A stretch of 64,000 nt of DNA. Source: Komagataeibacter sp. FNDCF1 (GTDB taxonomy: Bacteria; Pseudomonadota; Alphaproteobacteria; Acetobacterales; Acetobacteraceae). The stretch's first letter is position 1. Every line of letters begins with the position of its first letter. The translations under genes were made by a program, and so were the position numbers. Location of the stretch: contig NZ_JAIWOT010000001.1 in NCBI RefSeq assembly GCF_021295335.1, positions 3,185,501-3,249,500 on the forward strand, in the 5' to 3' direction. Below the pieces are notes generated by a model. That model saw only the letters and a program-made list of their open reading frames with translations. It searched no databases and was not told the origin of the DNA. Shown in pieces: positions 26,951 to 34,794 of the stretch.

Positions 26951-27844
26951 ATGGAGGCTATTCTGGCAGGAAGTTCATCTAACGGTACCCAAATGGATGA
27001 ACGGCGTGGAAAAGCGCCTGAAATCCATCCGTCATCCATCGTTTCCAGCCGTGCGCGTCTTGGCAGTGGCGTGCGGATCGGGCCATGGTGCACGGTCGGG
27101 CCGGATGTCGAGATCGGGGACAATGCCGAGCTGATCTCCCACGTCGTGATTGACGGACACACCACCTTGGGCGAGGGCGTGGTGTGCTATCCCTTCACCA
27201 CCGTGGGCATGGCGCCACAGGACCTGAAATACCGGGGCGAGCCGACGGCATGCCAGGTTGGCGCGCGCACCATCATCCGTGAGAACGTAACCATCCACCG
27301 TGGCACGGCTACAGGTACCGGGGTGACCCGCATCGGGCCGGACTGCCTGATCATGGCCAATTCCCATGTCGCGCATGACTGTACGCTGGGCCGTGGGGTC
27401 ATCATCGTCAACAACGTGGTCATGGGTGGCCATGTGGTGATCGGGGATGACGCACGCATCATGGGAGCCGCGGCGCTGCACCAGTTCGTGCGGATCGGGC
27501 ATGCGGCACTGGTTGGCGGTGTGTGTGGTGTCGAAGCCGATGTCATTCCCTATGGCAGCGTGCTGGGCAACCGGGCGCGGCTGGTGGGGCTGCACTGGAT
27601 CTGGCTGCGTCGCAACGGCGTGCAGGCAGATGAAGTGCGCCGCATGCGGCAGGCCTTCCGGGCGTTGTATCCCAAGGCCGCGCACGCGACCGGCGCGGTT
27701 TTTCAGGCCCGGCTGGAACATGTGCGCCAGACTTATGGCAATGACCCGCGTGTGGTCGAAATCCTTGATTTCATCGCCGCTCCCAGCCATCGCGGGCTGG
27801 TACGTGTCCAGAGTGGGGACATGATCGAGAGCGATGGCGCCTGA
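26951..27844 (+). CDS. lpxA: UDP-N-acetylglucosamine O-acyltransferase
   Basis: A hexapeptide-repeat enzyme that adds the first 3-hydroxyacyl chain in lipid A synthesis. It is 297 residues from 26951, or 283 from the ATG at 26993, where conserved sequence (HPSSIVSSRARLGSGVRIGPWCTVG) soon begins. Catalytic-histidine context is ANSHVAHDCTLG, followed by HVVIGDDARIMGAAALHQFVRIG and the C-terminal helical domain beginning near LRRNGVQADEVRRMRQAFR. Neither start has a strong Shine-Dalgarno. The stop overlaps lpxI by eleven bases. Confidence 0.93.
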   Translation: MEAILAGSSSNGTQMDERRGKAPEIHPSSIVSSRARLGSGVRIGPWCTVGPDVEIGDNAELISHVVIDGHTTLGEGVVCYPFTTVGMAPQDLKYRGEPTACQVGARTIIRENVTIHRGTATGTGVTRIGPDCLIMANSHVAHDCTLGRGVIIVNNVVMGGHVVIGDDARIMGAAALHQFVRIGHAALVGGVCGVEADVIPYGSVLGNRARLVGLHWIWLRRNGVQADEVRRMRQAFRALYPKAAHATGAVFQARLEHVRQTYGNDPRVVEILDFIAAPSHRGLVRVQSGDMIESDGA

Positions 27845-28706
27845 ATTCCGGCCCGATGGTCGACTACATGGGGCATGCGTCGGCATCCTGGCCGGTGGCG
27901 GCCCGTTGCCCGCTCAGGTTGCCCGCGCCGTCGAGCAGGCGGGAGGGCGCGTATTCATCATAGGGTTCCAGGGTTTTGCTGAACCCGGGGTCATCGGGCA
28001 CTGGCCGCACCGCATGGTCCGGCTTGCGGCGGCGGGGGATATCCTGTCCGGCCTGCATGCGCATGGATGTCGTGACCTTGTGCTGATCGGTCCGGTAAAG
28101 CGGCCCTCCCTTGGCAGCCTGCGGCCCGATGCCACGGGCGCGCGGATCCTTGCACGTATTGGCAGGGCCCTGTTCGCGGGGGATGACGGCCTGCTGGGCG
28201 CGATCGTGCGTGTGCTGGGGGAAGAAGGCTTTACCGTCCGGGGTGCGCATGAATTCCTGCCCGGGTCGGTGGCGCGCCGTGGCGTGCTTGGCGCCGTCGG
28301 CCCTGATGCATCAGCCTGTTCCGATATTGTTCTTGGCCGCGACGTGGTGCGGCAGCTGGGCAGGCTGGATATCGGTCAGGGCTGCGTGGTGCAGGGGGGG
28401 CTGGTGCTGGCGGTCGAGGCGCTGGAAGGCACGGACCGGATGCTGGAGCGCGTGGGCTCCCTGCGGCAACCGGACAGGCCGGGTGGCGTTCTGGTCAAGA
28501 TGGCCAAGCCGGGGCAGGAGCGCCGGGCCGACCTGCCGACCATCGGCCCGCGTACGGTTGCGGGCGCCATGGCGGCAGGGCTGCGGGGCATCGCCATGGA
28601 GGCGGGCGCCACGCTGATAACAGACCCTGCCGCCTGTATCGCCATGGCGGATGAGGCCGGTCTTTTCCTGGCCGGAATCGGCAGCGGGGATGAAAAGATA
28701 ATCTGA
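27834..28706 (+). CDS. lpxI: UDP-2,3-diacylglucosamine diphosphatase LpxI
   Basis: A 290-residue protein of the LpxI (formerly DUF1009) family, which hydrolyses UDP-2,3-diacylglucosamine to lipid X in alphaproteobacteria that lack LpxH. Segments supporting this are VGILAGGGPLPAQVA near residue 16, DLVLIGPVKRPSLGSLRPD, GQGCVVQGGLVLAVEALEGTD, and VKMAKPGQERRADLPTIGPRTV. It begins inside the end of lpxA (ATGGCGCCTGA), so translation is probably coupled. The lpxB that often follows is not here; gloA is. Confidence 0.93.
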   Translation: MAPEFRPDGRLHGACVGILAGGGPLPAQVARAVEQAGGRVFIIGFQGFAEPGVIGHWPHRMVRLAAAGDILSGLHAHGCRDLVLIGPVKRPSLGSLRPDATGARILARIGRALFAGDDGLLGAIVRVLGEEGFTVRGAHEFLPGSVARRGVLGAVGPDASACSDIVLGRDVVRQLGRLDIGQGCVVQGGLVLAVEALEGTDRMLERVGSLRQPDRPGGVLVKMAKPGQERRADLPTIGPRTVAGAMAAGLRGIAMEAGATLITDPAACIAMADEAGLFLAGIGSGDEKII

Positions 28707-28722
28707 AAGGGAAGAACGCCGG

Positions 28723-29112
28723 ATGGGAACCTACCTGCATACAATGGTGCGCGTGCGCAATCTCGAGGCCAGTCTTGATTTCTATCGCCTGCTGGGCATG
28801 CATGAACTGCGCCGCCGGGAAGTGCCCGACGGCAAATATACCCTTGTGTTCATCGGCTACGGAGACAACGCGGCCGGGCAGGCGGAAATCGAACTGACCT
28901 ATAACTGGGGCCAGGATGATGGCTACGAGGTCGGCACGGGCTTCGGCCATTTTGCCGTGGGCGTGCCGGATGTGACGGCGGTTGTGGAAACCGTGCGCGA
29001 AGGTGGCGGCAAGGTCACGCGCGAGCCGGGGCCGGTCAAATTCGGCACGACGTTCATCGCCTTTGTGGAAGACCCGGATGGCTACAAGATCGAACTGATC
29101 CAGAAGCCCTGA
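28723..29112 (+). CDS. gloA: Lactoylglutathione lyase (glyoxalase I)
   Basis: A 129-residue vicinal-oxygen-chelate metalloenzyme detoxifying methylglyoxal with glutathione. The family pattern is clear: LHTMVRVRNLEASLDFYRLLGM (metal His at residue 6), AEIELTYNWG (metal Glu), GFGHFAVGVPDV (metal His) and FVEDPDGYKIELIQ (catalytic Glu). This is the E. coli-like short, Ni/Co-type form. It starts 16 bases after lpxI. Confidence 0.95.
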   Translation: MGTYLHTMVRVRNLEASLDFYRLLGMHELRRREVPDGKYTLVFIGYGDNAAGQAEIELTYNWGQDDGYEVGTGFGHFAVGVPDVTAVVETVREGGGKVTREPGPVKFGTTFIAFVEDPDGYKIELIQKP

Positions 29113-29127
29113 ACCCGCCCGCGCCCG

Positions 29128-29355
29128 TCAGGGTGCAGGGCGTGCCAGCAGGCGGCGCATGGCGCCGAGTTCCTTTGTCGCCGCGTCCAGTGCCTTCAGG
29201 ATGTCCTGCGCCGCCTGCCTTGTGCGTTCGTCCCCGCTCAGGGCAAGCGAATCCGCGCGCAGCATGGCGGGTGAAAGGTGGCCACGGATGTCGTGGATGT
29301 GCCGCCGCAGCGTTTCATCAAGCGGTGGGGCAGAGTCGCTGGCTGGGCTGGTCAT
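29128..29355 (-). CDS. Small protein resembling a histidine-kinase phosphoacceptor (DHp) helix
   Basis: A 75-residue acidic-to-neutral helical protein. The segment RRHIHDIRGHLSPAMLRAD (about 18-35) looks like the H-box of histidine kinases (HDxRxxL), with His21 as the candidate phosphorylated residue. A second helix (about 45-70) follows, as in a dimerisation-and-phosphotransfer hairpin. No ATP-binding domain is present. It could be a free-standing phosphotransfer or regulatory module, or only a chance likeness. The gene is convergent with gloA and divergent from rpmH. No strong Shine-Dalgarno is seen at the ATG. Confidence 0.6.
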   Translation of the reverse strand: MTSPASDSAPPLDETLRRHIHDIRGHLSPAMLRADSLALSGDERTRQAAQDILKALDAATKELGAMRRLLARPAP

Positions 29356-29392
29356 GTAAATCGTCCGGTTGTGGCGCAGAAGGGTATCAGCA

Positions 29393-29421
29393 TTGACGTT
29401 GCCCGAAAGCGGCAGTATAAG
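29393..29421 (+). promoter_or_regulatory. Near-consensus sigma-70 promoter of the rpmH operon
   Basis: TTGACG at 29393-29398 and TATAAG at 29416-29421 have exactly 17 bases between them, 86 bases upstream of the rpmH start. Both hexamers match consensus at five of six positions, which suits a highly expressed ribosomal-protein operon. Confidence 0.75.
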
Positions 29422-29507
29422 GCGCCGCTCGGGGCATCCGTATCATGCGGTGCCTGGTGGAATTTATTCCGTAACCTGTCTGTCATTGTCAATCTGGGAG
29501 TGCCGTT

Positions 29508-29642
29508 GTGAAGCGCACGTATCAACCCTCGAAGCTGGTCCGCAAGCGTCGCCACGGCTTCCGTTCGCGTATGGAAACCGTTGGTGGCCGTAAAGTTGTT
29601 GCAAACCGTCGCAGCAAGGGCCGCAAGCGTCTTTCTGCCTGA
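29508..29642 (+). CDS. rpmH: Large ribosomal subunit protein bL34
   Basis: This 44-residue basic protein reads [20 protein letters not shown] and ends SKGRKRLSA, the invariant bL34 sequence. It is a structural protein of the 50S subunit. The start is a GTG, with GGGAG nine bases upstream. It is the first gene of the conserved rpmH-rnpA-yidD-yidC series. Confidence 0.97.
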   Translation: MKRTYQPSKLVRKRRHGFRSRMETVGGRKVVANRRSKGRKRLSA

Positions 29643-29718
29643 GGCAGGTGACGTCTGTACGGTCCTCGCACCACGGTGCCCGGGACCATGAATGTCTCGA
29701 TAACAGGGGCGGCTAAAA

Positions 29719-30069
29719 GTGGCCGATCAGTCCACGCGCCTTAAAAAACGCGCCGAGTTCCTGCGGGTGGCGGCCAAGGGCCGCAAGGCACCCGCACCGG
29801 GGCTGGTGCTTCAGGCGCTTGAACGCGGTGACACGGCTGCTGCCCGGTACGGTTTTACCGTTACCAAGAAAGTGGGTAATTCCGTCGTGCGCAACCGGGC
29901 GCGGCGGCGCCTGCGTGAAGTGGTCCGGCTGCTGGACCGCGAACTGGCGCTTACGGGCGTCGATATCGTGGTGATCGGCCGGTCCGGTACATGCGGGCGG
30001 CGGTTTGACGCCCTGATGGGTGACTACCGCAAGGCCCTGCGCAAGGCAGGGGTGAAGGAAGAATCGTGA
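29719..30069 (+). CDS. rnpA: Ribonuclease P protein component
   Basis: A 116-residue basic protein that assists the RNase P RNA in maturing tRNA 5' ends. The signature KKVGNSVVRNRARRRLRE is the RNA-binding RNR motif, preceded by ARYGFTVTKK. The start is GTG at 29719. Its stop overlaps yidD. Confidence 0.95.
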   Translation: MADQSTRLKKRAEFLRVAAKGRKAPAPGLVLQALERGDTAAARYGFTVTKKVGNSVVRNRARRRLREVVRLLDRELALTGVDIVVIGRSGTCGRRFDALMGDYRKALRKAGVKEES

Positions 30070-30362
30070 TGACGTCTTCCATCAGCCTGCCTGCCCATAT
30101 GCTGCGTGCGGCCATCCGCGCGTATCAACTGGTGATCCGCCCCATATGGGGCGCGCATTGCCGCTTCTCCCCTTCATGCAGTCATTACGCACGTAACGCG
30201 ATTGCCCGGCACGGGGCAATGCGTGGCAGCGTGCTGGCCGGCTGGCGCATCCTGCGCTGCAACCCGTGGAACGCGGGTGGGTACGATCCCGTGCCCGGCA
30301 TGGCCTGCGGCTGTGACATGCATGACTCCATGAAAAACAGTAAAAATCTGGCGGGTCGCTGA
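30069..30362 (+). CDS. yidD: Membrane protein insertion efficiency factor YidD
   Basis: A 97-residue protein with the family core YQLVIRPIWGAHCRFSPSCSHYARNAIARHG and WRILRCNPWNAGGYDPVP, including three conserved cysteines. It helps YidC insert inner-membrane proteins. The start ATG at 30069 overlaps the rnpA stop (TGATG); a GTG three bases earlier is an alternative. The end overlaps the yidC start by one base, so the three genes are tightly coupled. Confidence 0.94.
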   Translation: MTSSISLPAHMLRAAIRAYQLVIRPIWGAHCRFSPSCSHYARNAIARHGAMRGSVLAGWRILRCNPWNAGGYDPVPGMACGCDMHDSMKNSKNLAGR

Positions 30363-32152
30363 TGGATATCAAGCGTTTTATGGTGGCAACGGCACTGTCT
30401 GCCGTGGTGCTGGTCGGTTTTGAATATTTCCTGCCACAGCAGAACCATAAGACGGTCGAGCAGCAGGCCCCGGCCCCGGCAGTGGCCCCCCCGTCCGGAA
30501 CGGGTGCGGCCCCCGCCGACACACAGGCCGCATCCGACCAGCCCGACCCGCGCGTGGCGATCGACGCGGACCGCGTGCATGGCTCGCTTGACCTGCGTGG
30601 CGCGCGCCTCGATGATCTGGTGCTCAAGAATTACCATGAGACCGTGAAGGACGGCAGCCCGCTGGTGCGCGTGCTTGAACCGCGCGGGCAGGAACAGCCT
30701 AACCTGGTGGAGGTGGGCTGGAGCAATATCGGCGGCGGCCATGTTGCCGTGCCGGACGCCAGCACGCTGTGGACCGCCGACCACGAGACCCTGACACAGG
30801 CCCAGCCCGTCACCCTGAGCTGGGACAATGGGCAGGGGCAGGTGTTCAGCATCACGGTCGGAATTGACCAGAATTACATGTTCTCGGTCACGCAGAAGGT
30901 GGTCAACCACGGGGGCGAGCCGGTCTCGCTGTATCCCTTCTCCCGCGTGGAGCGTGGCTATACCCCGGTCGAGACGGGTGGCTATCTTGTGCATGAGGGG
31001 CCGATTTCCGTCATCGACCACCGGCTGGACGAAAGTTCCTACAAATCGCTGCGCAAGGGCGCCGTGCCGCCGGGCAATATTGCCTGGACCAAGGCGGGCC
31101 AGGGCGGCTGGGCCGGCATTACCGACAAGTACTGGCTGGCTGCCGTCATCCCGCAGCAGGATAGCGACGTAGCAGGCACCTATGCCTATCAGGGCACGGG
31201 TGGCGGGGAAAAAGGTACCTATGACGTAGGCTTTACCGCGCGTGCGCCGCTGGTCGTGGCAGCGGGGGGCGAAGCCAGCACCGAGAGCCATGTCTTTGCC
31301 GGTGCGAAGGAAGTGCCGCTGCTGGAGAAATACGAATCCAGCCTGCATATCCCCGATTTCTGGAAAGCGGTCGATTTTGGCTGGTTCGCGTTCCTGACGC
31401 GCCCGATCTTCACGGTGCTGGACTGGCTGAACACCATGCTGGGCAATTTCGGCCTGGCGCTGATGGCGTTCACGCTGCTGGTCAAGGCGCTGTTCTTCCC
31501 GCTGGCGACCAAGCAGTTCCATTCCATGGGCAAGATGCGCCAGCTCCAGCCCAAGATCAAAGCCTTGCGCGAACGTTACAAAGACGACCAGATGGCGCTA
31601 AACCAGCAGATGATCGCGCTGTACAAGCAGGAAAAGGTCAATCCGGCCAGCGGCTGCCTGCCCATGCTGCTGCAGATCCCGGTGTTCTGGTGCCTGTACA
31701 AGGATCTGTATGTCACGATCGAGATGCGGCATGCGCCCTTCTTCGGCTGGATCCATGACCTCTCGGCGTTCGATCCGACAAACCTGTTCACCCTGTTCGG
31801 CCTGATTCCGTGGAATCCCTCGGTCATCTCGTCCATGCTCCAGCTTGGTCTGTGGCCCATCGCCTTCGGCCTGACCATGTTCGCGCAGATGCGCCTCAAC
31901 CCCACACCTGCCGCCGACCCGGCGCAGCAGAAGATGTTCCAGTTCATGCCGATCATCTTCACCTTCTTCATGGCGCGGCAGCCATCGGGGCTGGTGATCT
32001 ACTATTGCTGGAACAACCTGCTGACCATGGCGCAGCAGACCCTGATCCAGCGCCGCATGAACAGAAGCACGCCCGTCGTGCAGCCGCCCGCCGGTCCCGG
32101 GCTTCCCGCCGGGAAGAAACCGGCTGCAAAGAAACCCGCCGGAAAGAAATAG
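30362..32152 (+). CDS. yidC: Membrane protein insertase YidC
   Basis: A 596-residue Oxa1-family insertase. An N-terminal transmembrane helix (about 5-22) is followed by a Pro/Ala-rich linker (about 35-60) and the large periplasmic beta domain (to about 345). The five-helix core then contains LLVKALFFPLATKQFHSM, the conserved hydrophilic-groove arginine region, and NPASGCLPMLLQIPVFWCLYKDLY. The C-terminus is a lysine-rich tail (GKKPAAKKPAGKK) of the kind that contacts ribosomes in alphaproteobacterial YidC and mitochondrial Oxa1. engB follows in eleven bases. Confidence 0.97.
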   Translation: MDIKRFMVATALSAVVLVGFEYFLPQQNHKTVEQQAPAPAVAPPSGTGAAPADTQAASDQPDPRVAIDADRVHGSLDLRGARLDDLVLKNYHETVKDGSPLVRVLEPRGQEQPNLVEVGWSNIGGGHVAVPDASTLWTADHETLTQAQPVTLSWDNGQGQVFSITVGIDQNYMFSVTQKVVNHGGEPVSLYPFSRVERGYTPVETGGYLVHEGPISVIDHRLDESSYKSLRKGAVPPGNIAWTKAGQGGWAGITDKYWLAAVIPQQDSDVAGTYAYQGTGGGEKGTYDVGFTARAPLVVAAGGEASTESHVFAGAKEVPLLEKYESSLHIPDFWKAVDFGWFAFLTRPIFTVLDWLNTMLGNFGLALMAFTLLVKALFFPLATKQFHSMGKMRQLQPKIKALRERYKDDQMALNQQMIALYKQEKVNPASGCLPMLLQIPVFWCLYKDLYVTIEMRHAPFFGWIHDLSAFDPTNLFTLFGLIPWNPSVISSMLQLGLWPIAFGLTMFAQMRLNPTPAADPAQQKMFQFMPIIFTFFMARQPSGLVIYYCWNNLLTMAQQTLIQRRMNRSTPVVQPPAGPGLPAGKKPAAKKPAGKK

Positions 32153-32163
32153 GTACGCGGAGC

Positions 32164-32835
32164 ATGATGGTGGAATTTTCCTCTTCCACACCGACACCGG
32201 AAGAAATGGAGCGCGACCGTGAAATCGGTCGCGTGCTGTTCGCAGGTGAATTCAACTTCGTGTTCGGTGCCCAGAAGCTGGGGCAGCTACCGGACCCGAT
32301 CCTGCCCGAGATCGCTTTTGCCGGGCGCTCCAACGTGGGCAAGTCCAGCCTGATCAATGCGCTTACGGGCAGGCGGGCGCTGGCGCGGGCTTCCTCGGAG
32401 CCGGGGCGGACCAAGCAGCTCAATTTCTTCGAGATGGCCCACCGCCTGACCCTGGTGGACATGCCCGGTTACGGTTTTGCCAAGGCCGCCAAGGCGGTCA
32501 AGGAAGACTGGCAGGGCATGATGTTTTCCTACCTGCGTGGCAGGCCGACCCTGCGCCGGGTGGTGCTGCTGCTGGACAGCCGGGTGGAGGTCAAGGCGAG
32601 CGACCAGGAAATCATGAAGATGCTGGACCGCGCGGCCGTGACGTTCCAGGTCGTGCTGACCAAATGCGACGTGCCCAAGCCGCATGTGCTGGAGGCCAAG
32701 CTGCGTGAGGTAAGTGCCATCGTGGCCACGCACGCGGCGGCCTTTCCCCACGTGCTCGCGACCAGCAGCGAGACGGGAATGGGGATCGAGGACCTGCGCG
32801 CCGAACTCGCGCGGCTGGCCAATCCGCCGGCATAG
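32164..32835 (+). CDS. engB: Ribosome biogenesis GTPase EngB (YihA/YsxC)
   Basis: A 223-residue GTPase for 50S assembly. Motifs are FAGRSNVGKSSLINALTG (G1), SEPGRTKQLNFF (G2), VDMPGYGFAKA (G3) and VLTKCDVPK (G4). A GGAG lies just upstream of two consecutive ATG codons (32164, 32167); either may be used. The first 45 residues carry an acidic extension common in the alphaproteobacteria. Confidence 0.95.
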   Translation: MMVEFSSSTPTPEEMERDREIGRVLFAGEFNFVFGAQKLGQLPDPILPEIAFAGRSNVGKSSLINALTGRRALARASSEPGRTKQLNFFEMAHRLTLVDMPGYGFAKAAKAVKEDWQGMMFSYLRGRPTLRRVVLLLDSRVEVKASDQEIMKMLDRAAVTFQVVLTKCDVPKPHVLEAKLREVSAIVATHAAAFPHVLATSSETGMGIEDLRAELARLANPPA

Positions 32836-32908
32836 GAAACCATGCAAGCGCCTGCTCCATGCCACGGGGCAGGATGAACGACACGTCAGGAGCGAAGGGA
32901 CCGTTCGG

Positions 32909-33814
32909 ATGACAGCAACAGGACCGGGCGACCGGGAAGCACAGGTACGGGCCGAGGTTCTGGCCAGGGCGCTGCCCTACCTGCGTCGCTACGCGGGTGA
33001 TACGGTGGTGGTTAAGTATGGTGGCAGCGCCATGGTCGATACCTCGCTCTCCACCGCATTCGGCCATGACATCGCGCTGCTCAAGCAGGTGGGTGTGAAC
33101 CCGGTGGTGGTGCATGGCGGCGGCCCGCAGATCAGCGCGATGCTCAAGCGGCTGCAGATTGAATCCAGCTTCATCGATGGCCTGCGCGTGACCGATGCCG
33201 CCATGATCGACGTGATCGAGATGGTGCTGGGTGGTAAGGTGAACAAGCAGGTCGCGGGCCTGATCAACCGTGCCGGCGCGCTGGCGGTGGGCATTTCGGG
33301 GCTGGATGGCGGGCTGATCACTGCACGCCGCCTGCAGCGCCGCGCGCGCGAGAACGGGGTGGAAACCGACCGCCTGCTCGACCTTGGCTTCGTGGGGGAA
33401 CCCGCGCGTATCGACCCGCGCGTGATCTATGCGCTGTCCGGTTCCGGGCTGATACCGGTCATCGCACCCATTGGCAGCAGTGAGAATGGCGAGACCTACA
33501 ACATCAATGCCGATACGGCGGCCGGTGCGATCGCGGGGGCGGTCAACGCCAGCCGCCTGCTCATGCTGACCGACGTACCCGGCGTGCTGGACGGTGATGG
33601 GAAACTGATCCCCGAACTGACGGCGGAAGATGCGCGCCGTGGCATTGCCAGCGGCATGATCTCGGGCGGCATGATCCCCAAGGTGGAAACCTGCCTTGAA
33701 GCCGTGCGCGCGGGGGCGAAGGCCGCTGTCATCCTTGACGGCCGCGTGCAGCATGCCTGCCTGCTCGAGCTGTTTACCGAAGCCGGGCCGGGCACCCTGA
33801 TCCGCGGCGCGTAG
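32909..33814 (+). CDS. argB: Acetylglutamate kinase
   Basis: A 301-residue amino-acid kinase catalysing the second step of arginine synthesis. Recognisable blocks are VVKYGGSAM (phosphate-binding Lys), PVVVHGGGPQISAMLKRL, INADTAAGAIAGAVNASRLLMLTDVPGVLD and SGGMIPKVETCLEAV. The N-terminal 25-residue helix before the core is typical of arginine-inhibited hexameric enzymes, so feedback control by arginine is likely. AAGGGA lies eight bases before the ATG. Confidence 0.96.
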   Translation: MTATGPGDREAQVRAEVLARALPYLRRYAGDTVVVKYGGSAMVDTSLSTAFGHDIALLKQVGVNPVVVHGGGPQISAMLKRLQIESSFIDGLRVTDAAMIDVIEMVLGGKVNKQVAGLINRAGALAVGISGLDGGLITARRLQRRARENGVETDRLLDLGFVGEPARIDPRVIYALSGSGLIPVIAPIGSSENGETYNINADTAAGAIAGAVNASRLLMLTDVPGVLDGDGKLIPELTAEDARRGIASGMISGGMIPKVETCLEAVRAGAKAAVILDGRVQHACLLELFTEAGPGTLIRGA

Positions 33815-33832
33815 CCGCACCCGGCGCATGCG

Positions 33833-33861
33833 TTGACATCGGACCCGATCCTTCGCATGGT
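33833..33861 (+). promoter_or_regulatory. Possible promoter of dapD
   Basis: A perfect TTGACA (33833-33838) is followed after 17 bases by CATGGT (33856-33861), 77 bases before dapD. The -10 matches at three of six positions. Confidence 0.4.
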
Positions 33862-33937
33862 CCGCAGGCAATCAGTAAAGGCGGGGGCACCCGGCGCAGG
33901 CCGCAGGGATCCCGCCCCAGACAGGATATTTACCAAT

Positions 33938-34786
33938 ATGACCGATACATCCCTCCAGAGCCAGATCGAGGCCCTGTGGGAGCGTCGCGAGACGCTGTCC
34001 ACCGCAACCACCGGCGCTGACCGTGAAGCTGTCGAGACCGCGCTGCTGGCGCTGGATTCCGGCAGGCTGCGCGTGGCGACACCGGGTGAAGGCGGCTGGA
34101 CTGTCAATGAATGGCTGAAGAAGGCGGTGCTGCTGTCCTTCCGCCTGAACGACAACCGCCTGGTCGAAGGCGGTGGCGCGGGCGCGCCCAGCTATGACAA
34201 GGTACCGCTGAAGTTCGCGGGCTGGGACCAGGCGGCCTTTGCCGATGCCGGTTTCCGCGCGGTGCCTGGTGCCATCGTGCGCCGTTCCGCCTTCGTCGCG
34301 CCCGGTGTGGTGCTGATGCCCAGCTTCGTCAATGCCGGTGCGTATGTGGATAGCGGCACGATGGTCGACACATGGGTGACGATCGGCAGCTGCGCCCAGA
34401 TCGGCAAGAACTGCCATATCAGCGGCGGTGTCGGTATTGGTGGCGTGCTGGAGCCGCTGCAGGCCGCCCCCGTCATCATCGAGGACAACTGCTTCATCGG
34501 CGCCCGTTCGGAAGTGGCCGAAGGCGTGGTGGTCGAGCGTGGCAGCGTGCTGTCCATGGGTGTGTTCCTTGGTGCTTCCACCAAGATCGTGGACCGCGCC
34601 ACGGGTGAGATCTTCATGGGCCGCGTCCCGGCCTATTCCGTTGTCGTGCCCGGCACGCTGCCGCCGCGTCAGGCGACCAGCACTGATGGCAGGCCGCTGC
34701 CCTCGCTGGACTGCGCGGTGATCGTCAAGCGCGTGGACGAGCGTACGCGCGCCAAGACCTCGATCAACGACCTGCTGCGCGGCTGA
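33938..34786 (+). CDS. dapD: 2,3,4,5-tetrahydropyridine-2,6-dicarboxylate N-succinyltransferase
   Basis: A 282-residue hexapeptide-repeat enzyme of the succinylase branch of lysine/diaminopimelate synthesis. The N-terminal helical domain (1-100) ends with [11 protein letters not shown]. The beta-helix part contains [55 protein letters not shown] and [17 protein letters not shown], all diagnostic. dapE follows eight bases later, forming a two-step unit. Confidence 0.97.
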   Translation: MTDTSLQSQIEALWERRETLSTATTGADREAVETALLALDSGRLRVATPGEGGWTVNEWLKKAVLLSFRLNDNRLVEGGGAGAPSYDKVPLKFAGWDQAAFADAGFRAVPGAIVRRSAFVAPGVVLMPSFVNAGAYVDSGTMVDTWVTIGSCAQIGKNCHISGGVGIGGVLEPLQAAPVIIEDNCFIGARSEVAEGVVVERGSVLSMGVFLGASTKIVDRATGEIFMGRVPAYSVVVPGTLPPRQATSTDGRPLPSLDCAVIVKRVDERTRAKTSINDLLRG

Positions 34787-34794
34787 GTAGCATC

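Noticed and set aside
29393-30362. Possible replication origin next to rpmH-rnpA-yidD-yidC
   Set aside because: In some bacteria this cluster adjoins oriC and dnaA. I see no dnaA, dnaN or gidA, and no cluster of TTATCCACA-like boxes; the upstream gene is on the other strand and unrelated.
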